Of a stretch of 64,000 nucleotides of DNA, positions 1-7,612 are shown in pieces. A program made the position numbers and the translations under genes. The notes beneath the pieces are model-generated. The model ran no database searches, was not told where the DNA came from, and saw only the letters and a list, made by a program, of their open reading frames with translations. The stretch is taken from the NCBI RefSeq assembly GCF_000422745.1, contig NZ_AUGQ01000008.1:1-64000 (forward strand). Reading direction: 5' to 3'. The DNA is from Microbacterium gubbeenense DSM 15944 (GTDB lineage Bacteria; Actinomycetota; Actinomycetes; Actinomycetales; Microbacteriaceae). The first letter of the stretch is position 1, and each line of letters starts with the position of its first letter.

Positions 1-228
1 CAGCGTCGTGGGTCGGTGTCCGAAGGGTTCGTGCGCGAGCCTGCGCACCACCGTGTCCCGTGGCGTCCCCTCACATCCGCAGTGCTGGCACCACTGGTCT
101 GGTTCAACGACTCGGCATTGGAGCATCGCTCGGTCGGGTTCCAGGTGTTGTCCGACGGCTTGGAGACCGAGCTCGTCGAGGCGGCAGAACGTGGTCAGGC
201 AGGGCGCATCAAAAGTAGGGTGGGACAT
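1..228 (-). CDS. ISL3 family transposase, N-terminal 76 residues (partial)
   Basis: The open frame starts at ATG 228-226 and runs off the left edge without a stop. The visible protein has the typical opening of actinobacterial ISL3 transposases: FCRLDELGL near residues 14-22, then a Cys cluster WCQHCGC near 46-52 (C47, C50, C52), which is the N-terminal zinc-ribbon DNA-binding region, then RDTVVRRLAHEP. The DDE catalytic domain lies outside the window, so whether the transposase is intact cannot be judged. The family assignment rests on recalled motif similarity and is strong. Confidence 0.8.
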   Translation of the reverse strand, partial: MSHPTFDAPCLTTFCRLDELGLQAVGQHLEPDRAMLQCRVVEPDQWCQHCGCEGTPRDTVVRRLAHEPFGHRPTTL

Positions 229-314
229 GTCGAGGTCTTCCGGGTGGGCAGTGTAGGAACTTCCATCTTCAGGGAGACCTCGACTCCTACACGGACAGCG
301 ACGCGCTCAACGGA

Positions 315-338
315 CTACACCCTCGTTCGAGAAGAGCC
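315..338 (-). repeat. Terminal inverted repeat of the ISL3 element
   Basis: Read on the minus strand, 338-315 is an AT-enriched stretch that starts GGCTCTTCTCGAAC, matching the ISL3 terminal repeat consensus. The partner repeat is outside the window. Host-like coding sequence starts directly after it. Confidence 0.7.
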
Positions 339-376
339 TGATTGAGTCTTCGCAGTCAGCAACCCTGGGGAGATGT

Positions 377-1888
377 GTGCTGAAGCTGGAATCCGACCCG
401 TCGTTCCTCGACTCCCATACGACCCTCGAAATCGCGCTGATCCTCGGCGGCGTCGCCATCGGCGCGCTGGTGGTCGCGGCGGTCGCTTTCCGGATCCGCT
501 CACGCTGGCTGCTCGCCGCGACTCTCGTTCTCGGCGTCGTGCAACTGTTCGGCCCGTTCGGCTTCACGTCGGCAGCACTGCTGGTCACCTGCACGCTGCT
601 GCCGGTCGCGTTCTGGCGACGGCGCGAGGATCTGCGCAACCTGCGATCCCCCGCGACGATCTGGGCGTTACTGCTCGCGGCTCTCGCGGCGTGGCAGGTC
701 GTCTCGGTGCTGTGGTCGGCCAAGGTCGGCGCGGCGGGCTACGGCGTGATCTTCAGCGTCGCGCTGCTGACGGCCTACCTGCTCGCGCGAGACGTTGTCG
801 AACGCGACGCCCAGGGGATCCCCGCCGCGATCGCCGCGGCCTCGCCCTTCGTGATCGTGTCGGCACTTCTCGTCATCGTCTTCCGCATCTCGCCCACGCT
901 CGAGGCGTCGTACCTGCTCTCCCCCGTCGCCCGACTGTTCTCCGAGCCCGACGTCGCGCTCGTGACGCGCAGCGAGATCGATATCGCGCTGGATCCGCTC
1001 GGATCCCTCGGCGTCTTCTCCGATGTCGCGCGCCCGCCGGGCGCAGCGGGGGGCCTGCTCGCGGGCCTGTTCGATTCGACGACCCTGACGAACTTCCAGA
1101 ACGTGCTCGACCCGACGAAGGCCGGCGGTGTATTCCTCAACGGCAATACGGCGTCTCTGTTCTTCGCAGTCGTCGCATGCGTGTCGGCGTGGGCCATGGT
1201 GCACGGACGTCTGCGCGTGCTGCACGCGATCACCGCCGTCTCGGCGATCGCGGCGATCGTCGCCACCGGCTCGAAGACCGCACTGCTGCTGCTCGTCGGC
1301 CTGCCGCTGCTCGCGCTGCTGATCGCGTTCGCGGTGCGCCGCCCGCGCGCGGGGGCGATCACCGGATCCGCGATCATCGCCGCGGGCGTCGCCGGCGTCA
1401 TCGCCGTGCTCACGATCAAGCCGAGCCTCGTCAGTTCCGGCACCCTGAGCGACCGGTTCACGCTGTGGCGCATCGTGTCCGATTCGTTCCCGGAGCACTG
1501 GCTGCTCGGCTTCGGATTCGGAAACTGGCGCGACCACATCGTCGACGAGTGGACCTCCTACTTCCCCGGCGTCGCCACCCAGATCTGGCCGCCGCACAAC
1601 CTCGTGCTGCAGGCGTGGGTCGATGCGGGCATCGTCGCGCTGATCCTGACGCTGGCGATCGTCGCACTGCCGCTCATCGGATCCGTGCGCCGCATCGGCG
1701 AGGCGCGCCGGGATCCGCTCTTCGGCGGGCGTTCGATCGGCACCGGCATCGTGTTCGTCGCGCTCGCGTGGGTGCTGCTGCACGGCATGGCCGACACGAC
1801 GTTCTTCGCGGGCGACAACCACACGCTGCCTTTCGTGGCGCTGCTGTCGGCGGTCGCGCTGACCCCGTCTTCTAAGCTCAAGTCATGA
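377..1888 (+). CDS. O-antigen ligase / polymerase-like membrane protein
   Basis: A 503-residue integral membrane protein with about ten to twelve hydrophobic segments and a large soluble loop in the middle (about residues 170-245). The FLNGNTASLFF motif after the loop and WPPHNLVLQAWVDAG near residue 405 (His-Asn followed by an amphipathic helix) are typical of Wzy/WaaL O-antigen ligase family proteins, which polymerise or ligate lipid-linked glycans outside the membrane. The start is the GTG at 377, but the frame stays open upstream into the IS terminus at 338. The native N-terminus may therefore have been removed by the insertion. The stop overlaps the next gene by 4 bp (ATGA), so the two are translationally coupled. 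Confidence 0.75.
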   Translation: MLKLESDPSFLDSHTTLEIALILGGVAIGALVVAAVAFRIRSRWLLAATLVLGVVQLFGPFGFTSAALLVTCTLLPVAFWRRREDLRNLRSPATIWALLLAALAAWQVVSVLWSAKVGAAGYGVIFSVALLTAYLLARDVVERDAQGIPAAIAAASPFVIVSALLVIVFRISPTLEASYLLSPVARLFSEPDVALVTRSEIDIALDPLGSLGVFSDVARPPGAAGGLLAGLFDSTTLTNFQNVLDPTKAGGVFLNGNTASLFFAVVACVSAWAMVHGRLRVLHAITAVSAIAAIVATGSKTALLLLVGLPLLALLIAFAVRRPRAGAITGSAIIAAGVAGVIAVLTIKPSLVSSGTLSDRFTLWRIVSDSFPEHWLLGFGFGNWRDHIVDEWTSYFPGVATQIWPPHNLVLQAWVDAGIVALILTLAIVALPLIGSVRRIGEARRDPLFGGRSIGTGIVFVALAWVLLHGMADTTFFAGDNHTLPFVALLSAVALTPSSKLKS

Positions 1889-2919
1889 CGGTCTATGTCT
1901 ACTATCCGCGCGGCCTCGCGACGGGTGGCCCCGAGGCCCTGCACCAGCTCGTCGATTCGCTGAGGCGCCAGAATCAGCCGGCGTTCCTCGTGCCGATTCC
2001 GGGCACCGAGTCGGCACCTCGCGCCGAGCGTTACGACCAATACGATGCCCCGGAGGCCTCGGCCGCGGGCGATACGCCCGGCGATATCGTCGTCGTGCCC
2101 GAGACGCAGGCGCTGCTGCTGAAGCCATTGCGCAAAGCCCGCGGATACGTGTGGTGGCTGTCGATCGACTATGCCCCCCGTTTCGTGATCGAGCGCGATC
2201 GCACCTCCCTGCTGCCCATCGAGCGCACTCGCAACACGCGGTTCCCGCTGCTGCAGGTGCGGGCCGCCAAGCGCGCGCTGCGCGGGCTCGTGACGGGCGA
2301 GGATCGCGTGCTGCGCGGATCCGGGCACCTGGCTCAGTCGCACTACGCGTGGAACCACGTGTTCGCGCACATCGGTCGGGTCGGGTCGATCCTGAGCGAC
2401 TACACACCGGTCGCCCCGCTCGATGCCGTGACGATCGCGGGGCGCATCCCTCGCGTCGCGTACAACCCGGCGAAGTCTCGGCCCATCATGGCCGAGTTCG
2501 CTCGGCGCTGGCCCGGCATCGAGCTGCTGCCGCTCGAGAACATGACGGGCGAGGAGGTCGCTTCGGCCCTCGCGACCTCGCTCGTCTACCTCGATCTCGG
2601 AGCGCACCCGGGCAAAGACCGCATGCCGCGCGAGGCTGCGGCCATGGGCTCCGTCGTGCTCGTCGCGAACCGCGGCGCCGCGGCGAACGGCGTCGACGTG
2701 CCGATCCCGCCCGCCCACAAAATCGATGTCGGCCCCGACATCGTGCAGAACGCGAAGCGCGCGCTCGATCAGGTGTTCGCGGATCCCACCGCCGCACTTG
2801 CGGCCCAGGCCGACTACCGCGCCCGCATTCCCCGCGAGCGCGACGTCTTCGACGCTGAGGTGCGGCGCGTGTTCGTGGAGGGGCTCGAAGGAGACGACGG
2901 GGCTGTGCCGGCGGCGTAG
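1885..2919 (+). CDS. Glycosyltransferase-like protein of polysaccharide locus
   Basis: A soluble 344-residue protein whose start overlaps the ligase stop. The N-terminus reads YVYYPRGLATGGPEALHQL; the GGPEAL/HQLV feature resembles the first Rossmann segment of GT-B glycosyltransferases and related polysaccharide biosynthesis proteins. A second Rossmann-like half follows: PRVAYNPAKS, then a region with DLGAHPGKDRMPREAAAMG (about 235-253), which resembles the donor-binding end of GT-B enzymes (E in REAAAMG). There are no membrane segments. Co-transcription with the ligase supports a role in surface glycan assembly. Donor and acceptor cannot be inferred. Confidence 0.6.
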   Translation: MTVYVYYPRGLATGGPEALHQLVDSLRRQNQPAFLVPIPGTESAPRAERYDQYDAPEASAAGDTPGDIVVVPETQALLLKPLRKARGYVWWLSIDYAPRFVIERDRTSLLPIERTRNTRFPLLQVRAAKRALRGLVTGEDRVLRGSGHLAQSHYAWNHVFAHIGRVGSILSDYTPVAPLDAVTIAGRIPRVAYNPAKSRPIMAEFARRWPGIELLPLENMTGEEVASALATSLVYLDLGAHPGKDRMPREAAAMGSVVLVANRGAAANGVDVPIPPAHKIDVGPDIVQNAKRALDQVFADPTAALAAQADYRARIPRERDVFDAEVRRVFVEGLEGDDGAVPAA

Positions 2920-3021
2920 GTGTCGTTCGGGAGGAGTTTCGCGATAGCGACTTCGAGGAGGCCGGCGATCCCTCCGGACGGAGATGAGCCCTAACCACGG
3001 ATCAGATCCGGATTCTCGTCC

Positions 3022-3038
3022 GCCCGAAGGGGCTTTTT
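3022..3038 (+). terminator. Weak intrinsic terminator after the ligase/GT operon
   Basis: GCCC (3022-3025), loop GAAG, GGGC (3030-3033), then five T. The stem is short (4 bp), but it lies between convergent genes and is followed by a T run in the + direction. Confidence 0.35.
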
Positions 3039-3050
3039 CCTCCCGAAGCG

Positions 3051-3707
3051 TCACGACTTCGGCGGCTCCATCGGAAGCTGGGGGCCGTGATTCCAGGCCA
3101 GGATCGCAGGCTGCTCGCGGTCGTATCCGAGCACGGAGACGGATCCGGCGCCGAAGGTGATCGACGCACCGAACCGCGGGGCCTGCCGGAGGAACACGGC
3201 GGCCAGGATCCGCAGGTAGTGGCCGTGCGCGACGAGGGCGACATCGCCGTGCACCATCGCCGGCAGCACCCGCGTGAGCACGCGCGACGCGCGGGCGGCG
3301 ACCTCTTCGACCGTCTCGCCGGGAGTCTCGCCGCGGATGACGCCGTGCCGGAAGGCCGACCAGTTATAGCCGAGCTCGGCCCGGATGTCCTTCGTGGTGC
3401 GGCCCTCGTACCCGCCGTAGTCCCACTCGATCAGCAGCGGATCGACGTCGGCCTGCAGCCCCGCGAGCTCGGCCGTGCGGCGGGCGCGTTCGAGCGGAGA
3501 GCTGAGCACGAGCCGGAAGTCGTAGTCGCGCACCAGTTCGCCCGCGGCTCGCGCCAGATCCTCGCCGTGCGCGGTCAGCGGGATGTCCGTGAGCCCGGTG
3601 TGCCTTCCCGTCCTCGACCACTCGGTCTCGCCATGCCGCAACAGCACGAGCTTGCCCTGCGGGTTGTCCGGGGCGGGCTGGTCGGGCAGAGGGTCGGTTG
3701 GGCTCAC
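3051..3707 (-). CDS. Histidine phosphatase family protein (phosphoglycerate mutase-like)
   Basis: A 218-residue cytosolic protein of the histidine phosphatase superfamily. The phosphate-accepting motif LLRHGETEW has RHGE at residues 24-27. ERARRTAE contributes a second phosphate-binding Arg, and the second catalytic His lies in VALVAHGHYLRIL near residue 160. The N-terminus is a short Pro/Asp-rich tail. Substrate cannot be predicted; the family includes cofactor-dependent phosphoglycerate mutases, alpha-ribazole phosphatases and general acid phosphatases. It is transcribed alone, and its promoter region carries two adjacent palindromes (3733-3764) that suggest repressor control. Confidence 0.85.
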   Translation of the reverse strand: MSPTDPLPDQPAPDNPQGKLVLLRHGETEWSRTGRHTGLTDIPLTAHGEDLARAAGELVRDYDFRLVLSSPLERARRTAELAGLQADVDPLLIEWDYGGYEGRTTKDIRAELGYNWSAFRHGVIRGETPGETVEEVAARASRVLTRVLPAMVHGDVALVAHGHYLRILAAVFLRQAPRFGASITFGAGSVSVLGYDREQPAILAWNHGPQLPMEPPKS

Positions 3708-3730
3708 AGAGACACAGTATCGACTGGAGT

Positions 3731-3782
3731 GTTCACTCTTGAGTGACGTTCATCCTTAATGAACATCGTCTTAGGGTGAACG
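3731..3782 (-). promoter_or_regulatory. Cluster of GTTCA-type palindromes upstream of the histidine phosphatase gene
   Basis: Two dyads lie side by side: TCACTC-TT-GAGTGA (3733-3746) and GTTCAT-ccтta-ATGAAC (arms 3748-3753 and 3759-3764). Another half-site, GGTGAAC, follows near 3775-3781. This resembles a TetR- or MarR-type operator. No regulator gene is adjacent. Confidence 0.5.
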
Positions 3783-3793
3783 CGAGCGCTTCC

Positions 3794-3858
3794 GAAGGAG
3801 ACTCGCGCCAGATGCCGCGCGCATCGCGGATCCGGATCTTCACGGCGAAGTCTCCTTC
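3794..3858. repeat. 10-bp perfect inverted repeat with 45-bp spacer
   Basis: GAAGGAGACT (3794-3803) and its exact complement AGTCTCCTTC (3849-3858) flank 45 bp. A smaller dyad CGCGAG/CTCGCG (3781-3786, 3802-3807) overlaps the left arm. It lies between the 3' end of the AAA/DUF4143 ATPase gene and the phosphatase promoter, in a gap otherwise without genes (3708-3903). Confidence 0.6.
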
Positions 3859-3903
3859 TGAAGCATCAGCTTTGGTTTGTTCGAACTTCGGTGGCGCCAT
3901 TCC

Positions 3904-5160
3904 TCACGTATGAGCGGCCCAAAGGGCATCCATCGGCACCGCGGAGATCCGCTCTCCGACCGCTCGCGTCTCGGATCCGGTGTGTAGGACGTATCCGGCG
4001 ATGAACCGATCACCCAACTGGTCCCGCAGCATGCCGAGGCCAGCAGCGTCCTTTGATCGCACCGTAGCCGCCGACTTCACCTCGATGCCGACGACGCGAC
4101 CATCCGGCGTCTCCAGGATCGCGTCCACTTCGACGCCTCGACTGTCACGGTAATGATGCAGCGTGGTGCGCGTCGACGCCCACGTCTGCTGCCGTCGCAA
4201 TTCCCCGACGACGAAGCACTCGAGCAGAGCGCCTGTCAGAGGTGTGGTCGGCCCCAACCCTTCGGGTACAGCCCCGAGCAGAGCGGCGGCGAGCCCTGAG
4301 TCAACCGGGAAGATTTTCGGCTGCTTCACTTCACGAGACGTCAGGTTCACCGCCCAAGCCGGCAACGTGTGAGTCAGAAAGAGCGTCTCCAGAAGGGCCG
4401 CGTACGGGTCAAGCGTTCGTCGGGGCATGCCGGCATCGGTCGCCAGCGCAGACCAGACCATCGTGCTTCCCATCCGGGCGGCGATAAGGCGAAGTAAACG
4501 CGGCAGGTCTGACATACGCTGCAGACCCGAGATGTCAACAGCATCACGCCGCACGATCTGCGACACGTACGCCTCGTACCAGTCTTGTCGACGCTGAGCA
4601 GATTGTCGTCCCAACGCCTCCGGATAGCCGCCCGCGCATGCCCGCTCGACGTAGTCTTCACGAGTCAACGCGCTGTGGTGAGTCGACAACGCACCTTCAG
4701 AGAACGCGAGGTCGACGAACGACTCGGGAACCGACTCGATTTCTCGCTGGCTGAAGGGATGCAGGCTGATGTGCTGAGCGCGCCCAGCCAGCGACTCATG
4801 TGTCGAGGAGAGCTCGAGGAGGTTCGCCGACCCCGTGACGAGGAAGCGGCCGGGCCGGTGATCCCGATCGACTGCGGCTTTGAGCGCGATCACGAGTTCG
4901 GGCGCCCTCTGCAACTCGTCGATGATGAGCAGCCTATCGGGCGCCTGTTCGACGAATCCGGTCGGATCCGCACGTGCGAAGTCCAGCGACGGGGGATCGT
5001 CCAATGTCACCGACAACCCCGGTCGATCGATGAGCGCCTGACGCGAAAGCGTGGATTTGCCGACTTGTCGCGCCCCTTGGAGCACGACGATCCGCGTATC
5101 GGCGAGAGCCTCGATAAGTCGTGGGAACACGAGCCGCTCGACAAGGGATGACGCATTCAT
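3904..5160 (-). CDS. AAA ATPase with C-terminal DUF4143 domain
   Basis: A 418-residue protein of the AAA_14/DUF4143 ATPase family. Walker A is GARQVGKST at residues 29-37 and Walker B is LLIIDEL at 77-83. A sensor-like VTGSAN follows near residue 108. The C-terminal half matches the DUF4143 arrangement, ending in a nuclease-like fold segment (YRDSRGVEVDAILETPDGRVVGIEVKSA, about residues 343-370) with the D/E-x-K pattern of PD-(D/E)XK domains. Biological function is unknown; these genes occur singly as accessory genes in many bacteria. It is a lone gene between unrelated genes and has a 22-bp repeat array just upstream. Transfer is plausible. Confidence 0.85.
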   Translation of the reverse strand: MNASSLVERLVFPRLIEALADTRIVVLQGARQVGKSTLSRQALIDRPGLSVTLDDPPSLDFARADPTGFVEQAPDRLLIIDELQRAPELVIALKAAVDRDHRPGRFLVTGSANLLELSSTHESLAGRAQHISLHPFSQREIESVPESFVDLAFSEGALSTHHSALTREDYVERACAGGYPEALGRQSAQRRQDWYEAYVSQIVRRDAVDISGLQRMSDLPRLLRLIAARMGSTMVWSALATDAGMPRRTLDPYAALLETLFLTHTLPAWAVNLTSREVKQPKIFPVDSGLAAALLGAVPEGLGPTTPLTGALLECFVVGELRRQQTWASTRTTLHHYRDSRGVEVDAILETPDGRVVGIEVKSAATVRSKDAAGLGMLRDQLGDRFIAGYVLHTGSETRAVGERISAVPMDALWAAHT

Positions 5161-5182
5161 CAGGCCACCCTATCGCCGTCTT

Positions 5183-5260
5183 CGCCGTTTCACCACACAA
5201 ATCTCGCCGTTTCACCACCCGTCATTCGCCGTTTCACCACCATCTGCTCGCCGTTTCGCC
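5183..5260. repeat. Four direct repeats with exact 22-bp period upstream of the DUF4143 ATPase
   Basis: CGCCGTTTCACCAC occurs at 5183-5196, 5205-5218 and 5227-5240. A fourth, partly diverged copy starts at 5249 (CGCCGTTTCGCC). Starts are exactly 22 bp apart, about two helical turns, while the intervening 8 bp differ. The array begins 22 bp upstream of the ATPase start codon, placing it in the promoter region. The period is not a multiple of three, so it is not a coding repeat. Confidence 0.85.
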
Positions 5261-5375
5261 GGGTAGTTCGGTAGCTCGGCGCTCGGCGACGAGCCACAAC
5301 TACGGAGATGAGTCAGATACGCGGGGCGGATCGGTGAGCTGGTCCGAAGGTGTGGCCCATCTCCGAAGATCCGGG

Positions 5376-6389
5376 TCAGTGCTTTCGGATCACGCGTCGC
5401 AGCTTGCGCATACCGCGCTGCTCGGGCGGGAGGTCGTGCGTCAGCATCGCGTCGATGTCGCGGGCGTGCGCGGTGCGGGATCCCTGGATGCGCCGACGCT
5501 CTTCGCGCCCGTGCGTGGCCGCGAGGCGCACGCCGCGGCGCAGACCTGACCAGGCGGGCCTCGCAGATCCGGTGAGCGTCGCCTTCGCCAGCATCGCGCC
5601 GTACAGCAGGATGAACCTCGGCACGATCATTCTGCGCAGGCCCTTCGGGACGTTCTTCGTCACGAGGATCGGCAGGTTCTGGAAGTTCTGCCGCACGGTG
5701 AATCCGGGGATCCGCCCGCTCGTCGCCCCGATCCTGTGGTGCGCGACGGCCGCGGGGTCGTAGACGATCGCGTGGCCGCGCAGCCGCGCGCGGAATCCGA
5801 TGTCGATGTCTTCGAAGTAGGCGAAGAACCTCTCGTCGAACAGGCCGATGTCGCGGAAGAGATCAGCGCGGAACAGCGATGCCCCGCCCGAGGCCGAGAA
5901 CACCGGGCCCTGCTCGGGGGCGTCGTGGGCGGCGAGCCCGCGGAAGCGCGGGAACGGCATGCCCCAGGTCGAGACCGCGTCGCCGGCGGTGTCGATGGTG
6001 CCGTCGAGGTCCGGATCCTCGCTGCGCCGCACCATCAGCCCCGTCGCGATCGACGCGCCCGTGCGCTCGAGGGCGGCGTCGAGGGATTCGAGCCAGGTCG
6101 GATCCGGGGTCGCGTCGTTGTTGAGCAGCGCGATCGCCTCGTATCCCTCGGCGAGCGCGCGGCGGATCCCCACGTTCACTCCGCCGGCGAACCCGAGGTT
6201 CGTCGGCTCGGTGTGCAGGACGAAGGATCCGCCCCGCGCACGGAGGCGGGCGACGTCGTCACCGGCGGATCCGTTGTCGATCACGAGCACGTCGAACGCG
6301 TCGTGCGTCTGCGCCTCGAGGGCGTCGAGGCACTCGAGCGTGTCGTCGATCCCGTTCCAGTTGAGCACCACCACGAGCGTGCGATTCAT
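5376..6389 (-). CDS. Glycosyltransferase family 2 protein (rhamnosyltransferase-like)
   Basis: A 337-residue GT-A glycosyltransferase, last gene of a three-gene operon. The start is ATG 6389-6387, whose ATGA overlaps the flippase stop. Visible motifs: VVLNWNGIDDTLECL at the N-terminus, VIDNGS near residue 40 (nucleotide binding), LLNNDATPDP near 97 (DxD-like metal site), and FFAYFEDIDIGFRARLRG near 190-207 (ED catalytic region with a following Arg, as in WbbL-type rhamnosyltransferases). The C-terminal part is basic with one possible membrane-associating helix. It is expected to act on the cytosolic face, adding a sugar to a lipid-linked glycan. Confidence 0.85.
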   Translation of the reverse strand: MNRTLVVVLNWNGIDDTLECLDALEAQTHDAFDVLVIDNGSAGDDVARLRARGGSFVLHTEPTNLGFAGGVNVGIRRALAEGYEAIALLNNDATPDPTWLESLDAALERTGASIATGLMVRRSEDPDLDGTIDTAGDAVSTWGMPFPRFRGLAAHDAPEQGPVFSASGGASLFRADLFRDIGLFDERFFAYFEDIDIGFRARLRGHAIVYDPAAVAHHRIGATSGRIPGFTVRQNFQNLPILVTKNVPKGLRRMIVPRFILLYGAMLAKATLTGSARPAWSGLRRGVRLAATHGREERRRIQGSRTAHARDIDAMLTHDLPPEQRGMRKLRRVIRKH

Positions 6390-7612
6390 GTCTGCGCCTC
6401 CTGACGATTCATCCGTGTGCCGCGTGAGAGCAGGATCATCACGGCCTGCACCACCAGCACCGACCCCTCGGCCGCTGCCAGCCCCGCCGCGCCGCCGACG
6501 GCACCGAGCTGGCCCGCGAGCAGCAGCGACGTCGGCACGCCCACCACGGCCCCCACCACGACGCTCGCGAACACCCGCCGCGGCAGCCCCCACGCGATCA
6601 GCACGTGGCGGCCCGTCGCCGTCGACATCGATAGGCAGAACGTCGCGACTCCGAACAGCAGCGCCGTCATGCGATCGATGCCGACCCCGAACAGCGCCGT
6701 CGTCAGCCACGGCCCGAGCAGCGCGAACCCGGCGAATCCGAGGATCCCGAGCCCCGCGTGCAGCACGAGCGCCCGGCGCACCCTGGCCCCGAAATGGGCC
6801 CGGTCGTCCTCGACCACCCACCCCTGCAGCGCGTTGCCCTGCGCCCCGACAACGGTCTGCCCCATGCGCCACAGCTTGTCGCCCGACACATACACGCCCG
6901 CCTGCGCCGTCGACGCGCCGAGCGTCACGATCGACACCGCGAGCGCAGTGTAGGCACCGCTCACGACCTCGGTGCCCGCCGCAGACAGCTGCCGCCGGCC
7001 GAAGCGCATCGCGTCCCGCCATCCGGTGAGCAGAGCCCCCAGCGGCACGACGCGGCGGGCGTATCCGACAACGCCCCCGAGGATCGCAACGATCAGCAGC
7101 ACGGGATACGTCCAGACGAGCGCGGATCCGCCCAGCACCACCGCGATGCCGCCGAGGCCCGTCGCGACCGCGCGCGGCAGCAGCTCGAACCCGATCAGCG
7201 GCAGCGGCGTGCCGAGCCCGATCAGGTACCAACTCGACGTCAGCCCGCCGAGCGTGATCGCGACCGCCATGAGCGCCGCGTCGATCTCGGATCCGTCCGG
7301 CGCGAGCAGCCACGCCGCCACCGCGCCGATCACGAGCGCCGGCAGCAGGATCAGGATCCGCGCACGGGTGCCTCGGGCGAACAGCTCCGCGCGCTTCTCG
7401 GCCGGTGCGAGCGCGACCAGAGTCGGCCCCTGCACGTTCAGACCGAGGGCAACGGCGAGCGCAAGGAATCCGCCGACTGACTGCCCGACCGCGATCGCCA
7501 CCCAGGCGTCGACGCCCGCGGCCCGCGCCAGCACCGGCAGCACGAGAAACGGGATCAGCGCCGAGAACGCCGGAATCGTCGAGAAGCTGAGCAGGCGACG
7601 GGTGAGCGACAT
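6386..7612 (-). CDS. Wzx-like polysaccharide flippase (MATE/MVF-type)
   Basis: A 408-residue integral membrane protein with about twelve hydrophobic helices and little soluble sequence. It opens MSLTRRLLSFSTIPAFSALIPFLVLPVLARAAGVDAW, with the arrangement of an O-antigen/teichoic acid flippase of the MOP superfamily (first helix, then LPVLARxxG). It lies between two family 2 glycosyltransferase genes, overlapping the upstream stop by one base and the downstream start by four. Its predicted job is to move the lipid-linked glycan made by these transferases across the membrane for the ligase-like protein at 377. Confidence 0.8.
   Translation of the reverse strand: MSLTRRLLSFSTIPAFSALIPFLVLPVLARAAGVDAWVAIAVGQSVGGFLALAVALGLNVQGPTLVALAPAEKRAELFARGTRARILILLPALVIGAVAAWLLAPDGSEIDAALMAVAITLGGLTSSWYLIGLGTPLPLIGFELLPRAVATGLGGIAVVLGGSALVWTYPVLLIVAILGGVVGYARRVVPLGALLTGWRDAMRFGRRQLSAAGTEVVSGAYTALAVSIVTLGASTAQAGVYVSGDKLWRMGQTVVGAQGNALQGWVVEDDRAHFGARVRRALVLHAGLGILGFAGFALLGPWLTTALFGVGIDRMTALLFGVATFCLSMSTATGRHVLIAWGLPRRVFASVVVGAVVGVPTSLLLAGQLGAVGGAAGLAAAEGSVLVVQAVMILLSRGTRMNRQEAQT

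Larger units (their letters stand above)
1..338 (-). mobile_element. ISL3-family insertion sequence, right-hand end (partial)
   Basis: This is the end of an insertion sequence that continues off the left edge. It contains the 5' part of an ISL3-type transposase on the minus strand. Upstream of that gene lies a terminal sequence which, read on the minus strand from 338, starts GGCTCTTC, the usual start of ISL3-family terminal repeats. An internal repeat pair, GTGTAGGA (251-258) and TCCTACAC (285-292), lies between the terminus and the gene. ISL3 elements normally make 8-bp target duplications, so the 8 bases after 338 (TGATTGAG) should recur on the unseen side. The element ends 39 bp before the polysaccharide ligase start chosen here. 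Confidence 0.8.

Noticed and set aside
5270..5310. Possible third copy of the palindromic element (ACAACTACGG near 5296)
   Set aside because: Only one end resembles the element; the matching inverted end at 80-85 bp is missing.
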